Positions 21,726 through 33,009 of a stretch of DNA of 64,000 bases are shown one piece after another. The translations under genes were made by a program, and so were the position numbers. The notes under the pieces were generated by a model. It made no database searches. It was not told the origin of the DNA and saw only the letters and a list, made by a program, of their open reading frames with translations. Position 1 is the stretch's first letter. Each line of letters starts with the position of its first letter. The DNA comes from Caenorhabditis remanei (lineage: Eukaryota > Nematoda > Chromadorea > Rhabditida > Rhabditidae): assembly GCF_010183535.1 (NCBI RefSeq), contig NC_071332.1, forward strand, positions 2,976,001 through 3,040,000. Reading direction: 5' to 3'.

Positions 21726-24700
21726 TCAAAAAAAGGCGTCTCCAGATGTTATACCACCCAGCAACGTGACGTGTTCCGACGGTTTTTCCGTTTGATTTTT
21801 GAATTTCTTGTAGGCGGGAAGGAGATCGAGTAGCTTCAGGGCGGCCATGAAGTGCGCTGAAAATGACTTTGTGTGATGCAGTCACGCTCCGTTGAACTCT
21901 CGATAGAGCGCGGTTGTATCACGATTATTTTTCATGGTGGTGATTTGCAGCGGAATTTTATAATATTTGTAAGCAAAAAGTGGGCGGGGCTTATTTTTGT
22001 TGATTTTCACACGTTTTCTCACGATTTTCGATCCAAAACCGGCTGAAAATCAATGAAATTCGCCTAAAATGGAAACTGTGCCCAAAAATTGCAAAAACTG
22101 GGCGGAGCTTCTTTTTGTTGATTTTTAGCGATTTCCGATTAAAAAATGCCAAAAAATCAGTGGAATTCGCCAAAAATAGAAACTGTGCCCGGCTTGCAAA
22201 AGTGGGCGGAGCCTATCCATAAAATGTTTAAATTTTTCGAAGCAAATTGTGTGCAAAGATTGCATAAAGTGGGCGGAGCTTATTTTGGTTAATTTTCAGA
22301 AATTTTTGAAAAAAAACATCGAAACTTTATACTGTGCCCAACTTGCAAAAAGTGGGCGGGGCCTATTTTCCTGTAATTCATTTTTGGACGATTTTCACGT
22401 TTTTTCAAAATTTTAAACATAAAAACGCTGAAATTTTTGATGAAAAAATTCAAAAATCCACAGAAAATCGGTTTTTATCGATAGGCTCCGCCCACTTTTG
22501 CAAGCCGGGCACAGTTCCTGATAATCTATGAAAATCAGGAAAAAACCGTGCCCGGCTTGCAAAAAGTGGGCGGGGCTTGTTTTTGTGAAAAATTCGAATC
22601 GAAATTTTTTGAAAACGCCAAAAGTGGGCGTGGCTTCTTTAAAACCCATTTTTCCAGAATTTTATCGATTTTTTCGCGGTTTTCGACAAAAAAATCGATA
22701 TACCAGGTGGCTCGACAGCGGCTACCAGTCCCTGCTCCTCATATCCTCCGACATCTTCGAAAATTGTGTTGTACACGTGGCAATAGATGGGCAGTGCGGT
22801 CGACAACTCCTGATTGCTCATCGCGAATCTCTCGGCGAGGATTTTCGGAATGAATGGCGTCTGGAAATTCAAATTTTTGAATTTCCCGCTCGCCCGCCCA
22901 TAGTCCGGTGGAGCGCACTTACATATTTCGGCACTCGGCTCCCGGCGCTAACCAATTCCGGCACACCGTCGAGCTCCATGAGCCGTCGCCAGTAAATTCG
23001 GTCTCCAAGAATTGGAGATAACATTTGGGTGAGCATTAGGCGTGGGAGATGGCGAGCGACTGGAAAAAATCGATAATCGATAATTTTGTCGCTGGAGCGC
23101 GTTTGCTTACACTTATTAACTGAAAAATCCACTAAAGAAATGCCGTTTCGCGTGTCTAAAACTCGATAACTCATGTGTCCTTCGACGGCGAATTTGCCGG
23201 TTTTCGCGCGTTTTGTCACTTTTCGCTCTTCGAAAATGTATTCCACGTGTTTTCCCACATTTCGAAATGTCGAGAAACCGGTGATGGTTCCCGATGATTT
23301 CGGTGGTGAATTCAGGGTGATCGCTCTGGAAGAAAATGGATTGATTCACACCGATTTACGGCCGTAAATCTACACTGAAATTCATTTTTCCGTAAAAATC
23401 GGAGGTGTGAAAACGCGCTCTATTGGAAACTGACAAAATTAGCAATAGAGCGTAACATCATTGCGCTCTATTGCTAATTTCTGTTAGTTTTTGAGCGAAA
23501 ACTCGGACGAACAGTCACTGTCCAATAGAGCACATTTTCACTATCACTGATTTCTAAAATTTCCAGAATGACTCATTCCTGAAATTCTAGAAATCAGAGA
23601 TGATGAAAATGAGCTCTATTGAACAGTAACTGTTCGTCCGATTTTTCGCTCAAAAACTGACGAAATTAGCAATAGAGCGCAATTTCATCCCTGGCTGAAT
23701 TTTTTCACACACCGATTTCAGTGTTGATTTACGATCGTAAAACTACACAACAAGATGGCCGAACTTTCATAAAAACTCGGCCACGACTGTCGATTAGCGC
23801 GATTTTACCAGAATTTAATGAAATTTTGGGTATAGACACTTTGAAATACGCTGATTTTGAAAATTGTGGTCATTTTAAGCGGTAACTTTTTGAAAATTGA
23901 GATTTTTCATTGAAAAAAGCAAATCCAGTGTGAAAATTTCGTATTTTTTCATAGTTCTCGCTTGAAACGACTATACTTTTGAAAATTATAGTCGTTTCAA
24001 GCGAGAACTATGAAAAAATACGGAATTTTCACACTGGATTTGCTTTTTTCAATGAAAAATCTCATTTTGAAAAGTTATCGCTGAAAACAACTATAATTTT
24101 CAGATTGTGCGTATTTCGAAAGGTCTATTCTCAAATTTTCATTGAATTTCGGTAAAACCGTGTGAATCTACAATTGTGGCCGAGTTTTTACGAAAGTTCG
24201 GCCATCTTGTTGTGTAGGTTTACGAGCGTAAATCAACACTGAAAACGGTTTGTGGTCGAGGTTCGGCTAAAATTCGGTCAGTGATGAAGTTGCGCTCTAT
24301 TGCTAATTTCGTCAGTTAGGGCGAAGACCCGGACGAACAATTACTGTCCAATAGACCGCGTTTTCACCATCGAGTTCTAGGAATATGTCATTCCAGAAAT
24401 TCTAGAGATCAGACATGGTGAAAAAGCGCTCTATTGGACAGTAACACGTAGAGTCCCAGACTACCTATGCAGACGCGCTCTATCGACAAGCATGGTACGC
24501 TTTTGCGTCACGGTGAACTTTAGAACTTTCTGTGCATACCGTGGTGAACATTAGAATTTATTGTTCAACGTTGAAAAATAAATTCTAATGTTCACCACGG
24601 TATGCACAGAAAGTTCTAAAGTTCACCGTGACGCAAAAGCGTACCATGATTGTCGATAGAGCGCGTCTGCATAGGTAGTCAGGGACTCTACGCGCAGTAA

Positions 24701-25352
24701 GAGTTCGTTCGAGTTTTCTCTCAAAACTGATGAAATCAGCAATAGAGCGCAACTTCATCACTAGAAGCACGTAGCCGAGTTTTATAAGATTGCCGGCCAT
24801 CAGTGTAGATTTACGACCGTAAATCGACTAAACTAACAATGCATTATACATAAATGGTGGTTCGACATCAGCCGACATCCTGCGAATACAATCTTTCAGA
24901 ATATTCGCATCCCTCTCATTACACGGCAGAACAATCGCTCCACTGAGATATCTTTTGAGTCCTGTACAGAAACTGAGATTCGGTTCGTTGAGAATCTTTC
25001 TCAACAACTTCAAACTATCCGTTATCGTCACACCGACCTCCTCATCAGGTCTCGCACGAATAGTTCCCGCCCACTTTTCAGTTTTCCGCTCGTCGCGAAC
25101 ACTATTTCCAAAGACACCGCCGTTTTGTTGCAATTGTCCGACACATGAGATTCCGAAGGGCTTCTCGATTACAACGAATCGACCGGGCGCGTGGGCGAGA
25201 ACTTTCTTGCCGAGATATCGCGCGAGTTTCGGTGGATCTGAGAAGGTCCGAGGCGAGAGAGCTTTTGTGATGAGGGGCGTGGCTCCTACGGTTTTGATTG
25301 TGGTGGTAGACAGGTTGGGAAGGCGCTTGGATAGTTTTGGCACCGAGTTCAT
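21726..25352 (-). CDS. RluA-family pseudouridine-synthase-like protein (mitochondrial RPUSD3/4 type), 384 aa
   Basis: Five minus-strand exons: 25352-24838, 23325-23111, 23059-22923, 22860-22704 and 21856-21726. All phases agree (2, 1, 0, 1). The start ATG follows TTCCAG directly, a good SL1 site. The Ser/Thr/Arg-rich N-terminus suits mitochondrial import. From about residue 50 it follows the RluA fold: VIEKPFGISCVG (the family's DKP.G..VHG strand), then YLSGAIVLP and, later, GKHVEYIFEERKVTKRAKTG, YRVLDT and LPRLMLTQMLSPILGD (the L..H.IR.H.....PI.GD region). Human RPUSD4 has a similar length. At the place of the catalytic Asp (HRLD..TSG in the family) the sequence reads GLKRYLSG, so the Asp appears replaced by Lys. 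That suggests a non-catalytic homologue such as RPUSD3, or an rRNA/mRNA-binding role. Confidence 0.85.
21960..22645. repeat. Degenerate tandem repeat in intron 4 of the RPUSD-like gene
   Basis: Six or so units contain GTGCCCGGCTTGCAAAAAGT and GGGCGGAGCTTATTTTTGTT, at irregular spacing of roughly 80-130 bp. One unit near 22480 is inverted. No coding content. Confidence 0.8.
23340..24832. repeat. Nested foldbacks filling intron 1 of the RPUSD-like gene
   Basis: The outermost ends are GATTTACGGCCGTAAATC (23351) and GATTTACGACCGTAAATCG (24809). Inside are inverted arms with ACAACAAGATGGCCGAACTT (23745 and about 24190) around a hairpin centred near 23985. There is also a palindrome of CGAACAGT and CAATAGAGC units (23430-23700) and the second copy of the 250-bp palindrome (24446-24694). 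Confidence 0.8.
24446..24694. repeat. Near-perfect 250-bp palindrome, copy 2
   Basis: Nearly identical to 1914-2164 over both arms, including CTATGCAGACGCGCTCTATC and CGTCACGGTGAACTTT. The outermost bases differ, as expected of separate insertions. Confidence 0.9.
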
Positions 25353-25439
25353 CTGGAACATAAGAAGGTGTTTTGGGTCTTGAGACGAACAATGAAAAAA
25401 AAAAGAATAAGAGAGAAAGGACTATGGCAATCTGAAGGA

Positions 25440-25746
25440 GGTGGCCTAGGATCCGACAACTCGGCCATTCTGATATTTCATTACGAAAATGGCGTCAGCT
25501 GGAAGCGAGTGATACCGTAATATTTCGGGGGAAATTTTATTGAATTTTTCAATTTTCAAGCTATTCTTAATTATTTCACCAGATTCCTCTCTCTAGAAAA
25601 AATAATTAAGAATAACTTGAAAATCGAAAAATTAAATAAAATTCAAAATTTCCCCCAAAATATTACGGTAGCACTCGTTTTCAGCTGATGCTATTTTCTT
25701 GGTGAAATATCGCGATGGCCGAGTTGTCGGATCCTAGGCCACGACC
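25440..25746. repeat. Foldback element with GTGGCCTAGGATCCGACAAC ends
   Basis: A 300-bp palindrome: the left end GGTGGCCTAGGATCCG and the right end CGGATCCTAGGCCACG are exact inverses. The centre (about 25590) is TCTCTCTAGA. It lies just upstream of the RPUSD-like gene's start. Confidence 0.85.
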
Positions 25747-26035
25747 GTCTTCTATTGAGATTGCCGTATTATGTGAAATTCGGACTTGCAAACACGCTCT
25801 ACTGGACAGATAATTTGAATTAAGGAGTTCCAAGAAGTGGGGAGTAATGCAAACGCGCTCCACCGGAGGATACTGTGAAAAATTGGAATTTTTCAGATAT
25901 TTCAGACAACAGATTTCTCAAAAATTGACGACTTCGGATGCAATTGTGCTCGAGCGAACTCCTTATTTACAATCTGACATTAAAAACCTTACAGCGGATG
26001 ACTGAATTCCCTTGAAATTGGTATTTATGCATTTT

Positions 26036-26291
26036 CGCTCAATTGAACAAACCGAAATTCGCAATAGAGCGCATTTGCATCCAAAAATTTGAATGAAATG
26101 GTGTATCGGTACTTCAAAATACGCTGAACTCGAGAATCGTAGAAGTTCTTCGTGAAAACTTCTGGAAATTGAGATTTCCAGAAGTTTCAGAAAGAACCAC
26201 TACGATTCTCGAGTTCAGCGTGTTTGTAAGTACCGATACTCCATTTCATTCAAAGTTTTGGATGCAAATGCGCTCTATTGCGAATTCCGGT
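26036..26291. repeat. Foldback element with CAATAGAGCGC ends
   Basis: Inverted arms carry CGCAATAGAGCGCATTTGCA, then GAATGAAATGG and CTCGAGAATCGTAG. The centre is GAAATTGAGATTTCC near 26170. The dispersed GCGCTCTATTG motif forms its very ends. Confidence 0.85.
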
Positions 26292-26479
26292 CAAATATGA
26301 CATATCCGATCGAAATGGTTTGTCCATTAGAGCGTACATTGAAAATCTCAGAAACTTGGGATTTCTGGGCTCTAATGGAGCGCCTTTTCTGACCAAGTGT
26401 ACGGTAGCCAATAGAGATATCCGATCACAAAGAAGACAAGGATACTGTAGCAAAATGGTCAAATTCTTCTGACTCATTG

Positions 26480-27140
26480 CCTCGACGGCTTCCGAATTTC
26501 TCCCCATCCATCTCCTCTTCTTCCTCTTCTTTCTACCCGTCAACACACGCAAACACACACAAAGTGAGCGAGGACGCCTCTCATTCTTGTTTTCTCTTTC
26601 TCTCTTTTTCTCTCTTCTTCTCTAGAGAAGAGAAGAGGAGGAGGCCGAATCTCTCTTTTGGAGAAAGAAATGTGGAAAAAAGAAGGCGAGGAGAAAGAAA
26701 AGGAGAAAGGAAAGGAGGAAGAGAGACGACCGCCCGCTGGCTGCTTGGCCAAAGCAGCGAAGGCCAGTGTCAACCACAACCAACAGACACTAGTCTTCTC
26801 TCTTTTCTCCTTCCTTCTTCTCCCCTTTTTCTGTTTTGAAAAAGGAGAAAGAAGGAGAAGATTTATATTTCCCTTTTTTGATAACGATACCTTTTTTCGC
26901 ACTTTTAACGTGAGAAAATTCAAAAATTTTGGGCATAGCTTCCGCCTACGCGTGACTAAACGCGCTCTATTAATAATCTAATTGAAAAATCCTGAGAATT
27001 TTTCCACCAAATTATCATTAGAACGCATTTGTCACAGATTTCGTTGTCTGGAGCGTTAACATCCAAATTTTTACTAAATTCCAACTCAAATTCAGTAACA
27101 TAAATGGGCGAATATGTTCGGCCGTTCTGATGATATCAAT
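26480..27140. other. Purine/pyrimidine-skewed spacer between divergent genes
   Basis: The region contains CTTCTTCC and GGAGAAAG runs and lies between the start of the RPUSD-like gene (minus) and the zinc-finger gene (plus), so it may hold promoter sequence. Open frames on both strands come from the skewed base composition and are not supported as genes. Confidence 0.35.
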
Positions 27141-27144
27141 GACG

Positions 27145-27625
27145 GTTTTGTCGAACGTCGCCAACTTTCGAAACTCCAACTTGCTAGCTTCATCAGTTTT
27201 GGTTATAGCCTAGAGCTATCAACTAAAGTATTACTTCATGGGGATTCCGAATACAACGTTAAAACTTGCTAGAGATGAACATTGGCGACGATATAACTCG
27301 TTTCATTTAGTTCCTCAAAAAACTTTGAAAATTTTGTACGAATCCTGAAAGAAATGAGCTTATCTCCGCCCATTTTCATCTCCAGAAAGTTTTATCGATG
27401 TATTCAGAATCCTCATGAAGTCAACTTCACTACCGTAATCGAAGCTAAAAAGTGGAAGTTTCGAAAGTTGACGACGTGAGGATTCAGAATCCGTTTTCGA
27501 AATCTTATTGGAATAATTTTGAATCTAGATTCAGAATCCTCACGCTAAAAGTGGGAAACTAAGGTAACCAAATTATGAAGATAGCAACTCTTAACTAGCA
27601 AGTTGAAGTTTCCAAAGCTGGCGAC
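27145..27625. repeat. Inverted and direct GATTCAGAATCC repeats
   Basis: The left end, TTTCGAAACTCCAACTTGCTAG, is inverted at about 27594-27620. In between, GATTCAGAATCCTCA recurs several times. It lies upstream of the zinc-finger gene. Confidence 0.6.
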
Positions 27626-27825
27626 AAGAGAATTCAGAATCCCGTTGCAAATTTTTTGTTAAAAAGTTGATTTGCTTATTGGAAATTGGAAACTGATTCA
27701 GAATCCTCACTGAGCTACAGTAGGAGAAATAGCCGAAATTTACCGTAAACCTGACTGAATTCGTGCCGAGACCCAATTCTAGCCAAAGACTCTAAAAATT
27801 TCCAGAAATTTCCAGCGTAATAAAC

Positions 27826-30800
27826 ATGAATCGCCCAGTACTCTGTATCGATTGTGTGCACTCTGAATCCTACATGTCACATCACGATTTGGAGGCACAC
27901 ATCGCCAGCGAGCATCTCAATCTCTATCCCTATGAGTGAGTTTGACTGGAACTGGGATTACTGTAAGCTATGAAACTTAAATTTTCAGTTGCGAAAAGTG
28001 CAAGTTCGCCAAGTTTCCGACAGAGTCAACGTTGACCAGCCACTGTTTGAACGATCATGGCCTTCAGGAGTTTGTGGTGAGTATCTTGGCTAGACCACGG
28101 GTGTCTCAGCATGATTTTTCCAGATCAAATGCCGCTATACCGCTGAATTCGCCATGAAACGGAAGGAGCTCGCCCAGAAACTCAATCAATGCTACACAAT
28201 GAGCCGTTCAATGCTCACCGACCCGCGACTACATGATGGTGATGGTCGGGTGAAGCTGGAGAACGGAGATCTTCCGCTTCCAGCGACACTTCATCAGACC
28301 CCTGCGACAATCTACACGGATAACACTACCATGCAGCAGTACCACAACTTTTTGGGTAAGCATGTTGGCTGGTCTGTCGAGGCGTATTCAGAATGAAATC
28401 GCTGAAAATCAGCGATTTTTTTGAGCTAACTCGCTTCAAACTCAACACTACGAGATGAAAAATATACCAAAATGTAGATCTCGGCGAGTTCTATATCCGT
28501 GACCTGCTACGGGCCGGTTTCGTTAATAAGCCGGCCCGTAGCAGAGACCTAACATAGAACTCGCCGAGATCTACATTTTGACATATTTTTCAGCTCAAAA
28601 TATTGAGTTTAAAGTGAGTTAGCCCGTGACTGCCCGTTTCAGCCCGGTTCGCAAGTATGTTTTTAAGTAGAAATATTGCTTTCACCGGTTTTAGGAAGCC
28701 GATTCCATTTCTGGAGCTGGAATCATATGAAATTTCACGATAATTGAGCATTTTTCTCGAATTTCGCTTCAAAATCAAAATTTTGTGGATGAAACCTTGC
28801 AGATCTCAGCAATGCTCACAGCCTAATACGAACGACGCGATTAACGTCAAATTTAGCTAGTTTTGGCTTTAGAAATGATAAATCTCAAGAATTCTAGAGA
28901 ATTTCATGATTTTTCAAACAAAAAATCAGAAAAAGCTAGAAAATCGCCGATTTTCAGTCGAATTTCGCAATTTGTATTTTGAGGCGAAAACGCTGAAAAC
29001 GACGATCGTCTCAACGTCAAATTCAGCTAGTTCTAGAGAATTTCATGATTTAAAATCCGAAAAAGCAAGTTTTTCGCTGAAAATCGAATTTTCAGTCGAA
29101 TTTTGCTACTTTTCGAGTTCGCTATGAATCGAACACTGAAAAAAAAAACTAATTCTCGAATTTCAGACGAGGCTCAGCCTAACACCAACCGGTATAGGGA
29201 TCATTGAGCTAGGTCACAAGCATGAAACTCGCCGAGAAATTTGCATTTTGAGGCGAAAACGCTGAAAACGACGAGCTCAACATCAAATTCAGCTAGTTCT
29301 AGAGAATTTCATGATTTTTCTTTTGAACATACAAAAAAAATCTAGAAAATCGCTGAAAATGGAATTTTCAGTCGGATTTCGCTACTTTCTGAGCTCTATG
29401 ATTCGAACAATGAACAAAAAACGAATTCTCAAATTTCAAACGAGACTCAGTCTGATACGAACCGGTAGTTAGGGCTTATTGAGCTAGGTCACAAGCATGA
29501 AAGTCGCTGAGCAATTTGTATTTTGAGGCGAAAACGCTGAAAACGACGCGGTTAACGTCAAATTCAGCTAGTTTCGGCTTCAGAAATGATAAATCTCAAG
29601 AATTCAAGAGAATTTCATGATTTTTTTCTCGAAAAATCGGAAAAAGCTAGTAAATAGCTGAAAATAGAATTTTCAGTCAAATTTCGCTACTTCTTGAGCT
29701 CTATTGAGGCGAAAACGCTGAAAACGACGCGATTAACGGCAAATTCTGCTAGTTTCGGCTTCAGAAATGAAATAATCGCGAGAATTTCATGGTTTCTCCT
29801 CCGAAAAATCGGAAAAAAGCGAGATTTTTGCTAGAAATCGCTGAAAATCGAAATTTTCAGTCTAATTTTGCTTTGAGTTCGATATGAATCGGAAAACAAA
29901 TTCTCGAATTTCAGACGAGACTCAGTCTGATACGAACCGGTTTAGGGCTCATGTTCTAGGTCACAAGCATGAAACTCGCCGAGCGATTTGCATTTTGAGG
30001 CGAAAACGCTGAAAACGACGCGATTAACGTCAAATTCTGCTAGTTTTAGCTCCTTTTCATGATTTTTCCTTCGAAAAATCGGAAAAAAGCAAGTTTTTCG
30101 CTGAAAATAGAATTTTCAGTCGAATTTCGCTACTTTCTGAGCTCTATGATTCGAACAATGAACAAAAAACGAATTCTCAAATTTCAAACGAGACTCAGTC
30201 TGATACGAACCGGTAGTTAGGGCTTATTGAGCTAGGTCACAAGCATGAAAGTCGCTGAGCAATTTGTATTTTGAGGCGAAAACGCTGAAAACGACGCGGT
30301 TAACGTCAAATTCAGCTAGTTTCGGCTTCAGAAATGATAAATCTCAAGAATTCAAGAGAATTTCATGATTTTTTTCTCGAAAAATCGGAAAAAGCTAGTA
30401 AATAGCTGAAAATAGAATTTTCAGTCAAATTTCGCTACTTCTTGAGCTCTATTGAGGCGAAAACGCTGAAAACGACGCGATTAACGGCAAATTCTGCTAG
30501 TTTCGGCTTCAGAAATGAAATAATCGCGAGAATTTCATGGTTTCTCCTCCGAAAAATCGGAAAAAAGCGAGATTTTTGCTAGAAATCGCTGAAAATCGAA
30601 ATTTTCAGTCTAATTTTGCTTTGAGTTCGATATGAATCGGAAAACAAATTCTCGAATTTCAGACGAGACTCAGTCTGATACGAACCGGTTTAGGGCTCAT
30701 GTTCTAGGTCACAAGCATGAAACTCGCCGAGCGATTTGCATTTTGAGGCGAAAACGCTGAAAACGACGCGATTAACGTCAAATTCAGCTAGTTTCGGCTT

Positions 30801-32812
30801 CAGAAATGATAAATCTCAAGAATTCAAGAGAATTTCATGATTTTTTTCTCGAAAAATCGGAAAAAGCTAGTAAATAGCTGAAAATAGAATTTTCAGTCAA
30901 ATTTCGCTACTTCTTGAGCTCTATTGAGGCGAAAACGCTGAAAACGACGCGATTAACGGCAAATTCTGCTAGTTTCGGCTTCAGAAATGAAATAATCGCG
31001 AGAATTTCATGGTTTCTCCTCCGAAAAATCGGAAAAAAAGCGAGATTTTTGCTAGAAATCGCTGAAAATCGAAATTTTCAGTCTAATTTTGCTTTGAGTT
31101 CGATATGAATCGGAAAACAAATTCTCGAATTTCAGACGAGACTCAGTCTGATACGAACCGGTTTAGGGCTCATGTTCTAGGTCACAAGCATGAAACTCGC
31201 CGAGCGATTTGCATTTTGAGGCGAAAACGCTGAAAACGACGCGATTAACGTCAAATTCTGCTAGTTTTAGCTCCTTTTCATGATTTTTCCTTCGAAAAAT
31301 CGGAAAAAGCAAGTTTTTCGCTGAAAATAGAATTTTCAGTCGAATTTCGCTACTTTCTGAGCTCTATGATTCGAACAATGAACAAAAAACGAATTCTCAA
31401 ATTTCAAACGAGACTCAGTCTGATACGAACCGGTAGTTAGGGCTTATTGAGCTAGGTCACAAGCATGAAAGTCGCTGAGCAATTTGTATTTTGAGGCGAA
31501 AACGCTGAAAACGACGCGGTTAACGTCAAATTCAGCTAGTTTCGGCTTCAGAAATGATAAATCTCAAGAATTCAAGAGAATTTCATGATTTTTTTCTCGA
31601 AAAATCGGAAAAAGCTAGTAAATAGCTGAAAATAGAATTTTCAGTCAAATTTCGCTACTTCTTGAGCTCTATTGAGGCGAAAACGCTGAAAACGACGCGA
31701 TTAACGGCAAATTCTGCTAGTTTCGGCTTCAGAAATGAAATAATCGCGAGAATTTCATGGTTTCTCCTCCGAAAAATCGGAAAAAAGCGAGATTTTTGCT
31801 AGAAATCGCTGAAAATCGAAATTTTCAGTCTAATTTTGCTTTGAGTTCGATATGAATCGGAAAACAAATTCTCGAATTTCAGACGAGACTCAGTCTGATA
31901 CGAACCGGTTTAGGGCTCATGTTCTAGGTCACAAGCATGAAACTCGCCGAGCGATTTGCATTTTGAGGCGAAAACGCTGAAAACGACGCGATTAACGTCA
32001 AATTCTGCTAGTTTTAGCTCCTTTTCATGATTTTTCCTTCGAAAAATCGGAAAAAGCAAGTTTTTCGCTGAAAATAGAATTTTCAGTCGAATTTCGCTAC
32101 TTTCTGAGCTCTATGATTCGAACAATGAACAAAAAACGAATTCTCAAATTTCAGACGAGACTCAGTCTGATACGAACCGGTAGTTAGGGCTTATTGAGCC
32201 GCTATTCTAGACCAAAAGCATGAAATTCGTTGAGCAATTTGTATTTTGAGGCAAAACGATAAATCTCATGAATTCTAGAAAATTTCATGATTTTTCTGTC
32301 GAAAAATCGGAAAAAAGCAAGGTTTTTGCTAAAAATCGCTGAAAATCTCCAATTTTCAGTCGAATTTTTTGCGACTTTTTAAGCTCTATTCTCGAATTTC
32401 AGACGAGACTCTCAGCCGTCACGAGGAGGAAAAGCTGGGCTCATCAACAGAACTGACGAATGGCTGTGGCCCGATCAAGCCGAAAGTCCAGATTCAATGT
32501 CAACTGTGCCAAGACATTGTCTCAAAGCAACGTTCCAGTATGGTCTACCATGCGAATACTCGACACGGGAAGTACGAACTCTACGAGTGTGGAATCTGTC
32601 ATAGAAAGTGGCAGACGATAGCGAAATCCGACGTGATTAAGCATATTCGAAGCCATCACGAACGAGAAGACGGGAGTATCGATGAGAGTATGGTTATCGA
32701 TTATCGAAAGAGTTTGGGGAATAAGTTGAAGGAAATCACCGATAAATGTTTTCCGGAGAAGAAGAAGGCGAGGATTGGCTACACGGATGCGACGGATTCG
32801 ATTCCGGAGTGA
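27826..32812 (+). CDS. ztf-9: C2H2 zinc-finger protein, 279 aa, four exons
   Basis: Exons are 27826-27935, 27989-28076, 28124-28355 and 32403-32812. Phases agree at all joins (2, 0, 1). The ATG lies 10 bases behind a TTTCCAG acceptor. Four C2H2 fingers are visible: CIDC...H....H (residues about 7-28), CEKC...H....H (38-60), CQLC...H....H (176-198) and CGIC...H....H (206-228). A long low-similarity linker separates the first and second pairs, and the C-terminus is Lys-rich. It is probably a nuclear DNA- or RNA-binding protein; no target can be inferred. The last intron is 4047 nt and consists largely of a tandem array that repeatedly copies the exon-4 splice acceptor. The name ztf-9 rests on my memory of the gene beside rbx-1 in C. 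elegans. A poly(A) signal AATAAA lies at 32894. Confidence 0.85.
28425..28622. repeat. Foldback element, CTCGGCGAGTTCTA family (copy 2)
   Basis: Arms carry AACTCAACACTACGAGATGA, ATGTAGATCTCGGCGAG and GCTACGGGCCGG, with centre TTTCGTTAATAAG. It lies at the start of the last intron of the zinc-finger gene. Confidence 0.85.
28795..32330 (+). repeat. Higher-order tandem array in the zinc-finger gene intron
   Basis: Landmark GAGGCGAAAACGCTGAAAACG recurs at about 28981, 29254, 29527, 29706, 29998, 30274, 30453, 30744, 30925, 31218, 31495, 31674 and 31966. A second landmark, ACGAGACTCAGTCTGATACG, recurs about 9 times in two versions followed by GGTTTAGGG or GGTAGTTAGGG. Spacings repeat as about 473-482 and 267-276 bp, giving a composite unit near 748 bp. 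Long stretches are nearly identical, so the latest expansions are recent. Confidence 0.93.
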
Positions 32813-32893
32813 AGAAAATCAAATTGAATTTTATTATTTTTGTTATTATTTCAATACGGTGTCTTTCTCTCATTTTTTCTCATTCTTTTTTCC

Positions 32894-32899
32894 AATAAA
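32894..32899 (+). terminator. Poly(A) signal of the zinc-finger gene
   Basis: AATAAA, 82 bases after the stop codon at 32810-32812. Confidence 0.75.
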
Positions 32900-33009
32900 T
32901 CTCTTCGTTTTCAACATTTTTCCAAGAGAATTCAACGCAAAAATGCATAAAAATAAATGAAAAATGAAAAAAAATTCGGCAAGTCCGCAATTGCGCGTAG
33001 GATTCGATG

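Noticed and set aside
22528..22995. Plus-strand frame of 155 codons
   Set aside because: It is antisense to exons 3 and 4 of the RPUSD-like gene and continues through intron repeats.
26477..26981. Frames of more than 100 codons between divergent genes
   Set aside because: They are low-complexity Lys/Glu/Arg or Ser/Phe translations of skewed DNA; both strands are open at once.
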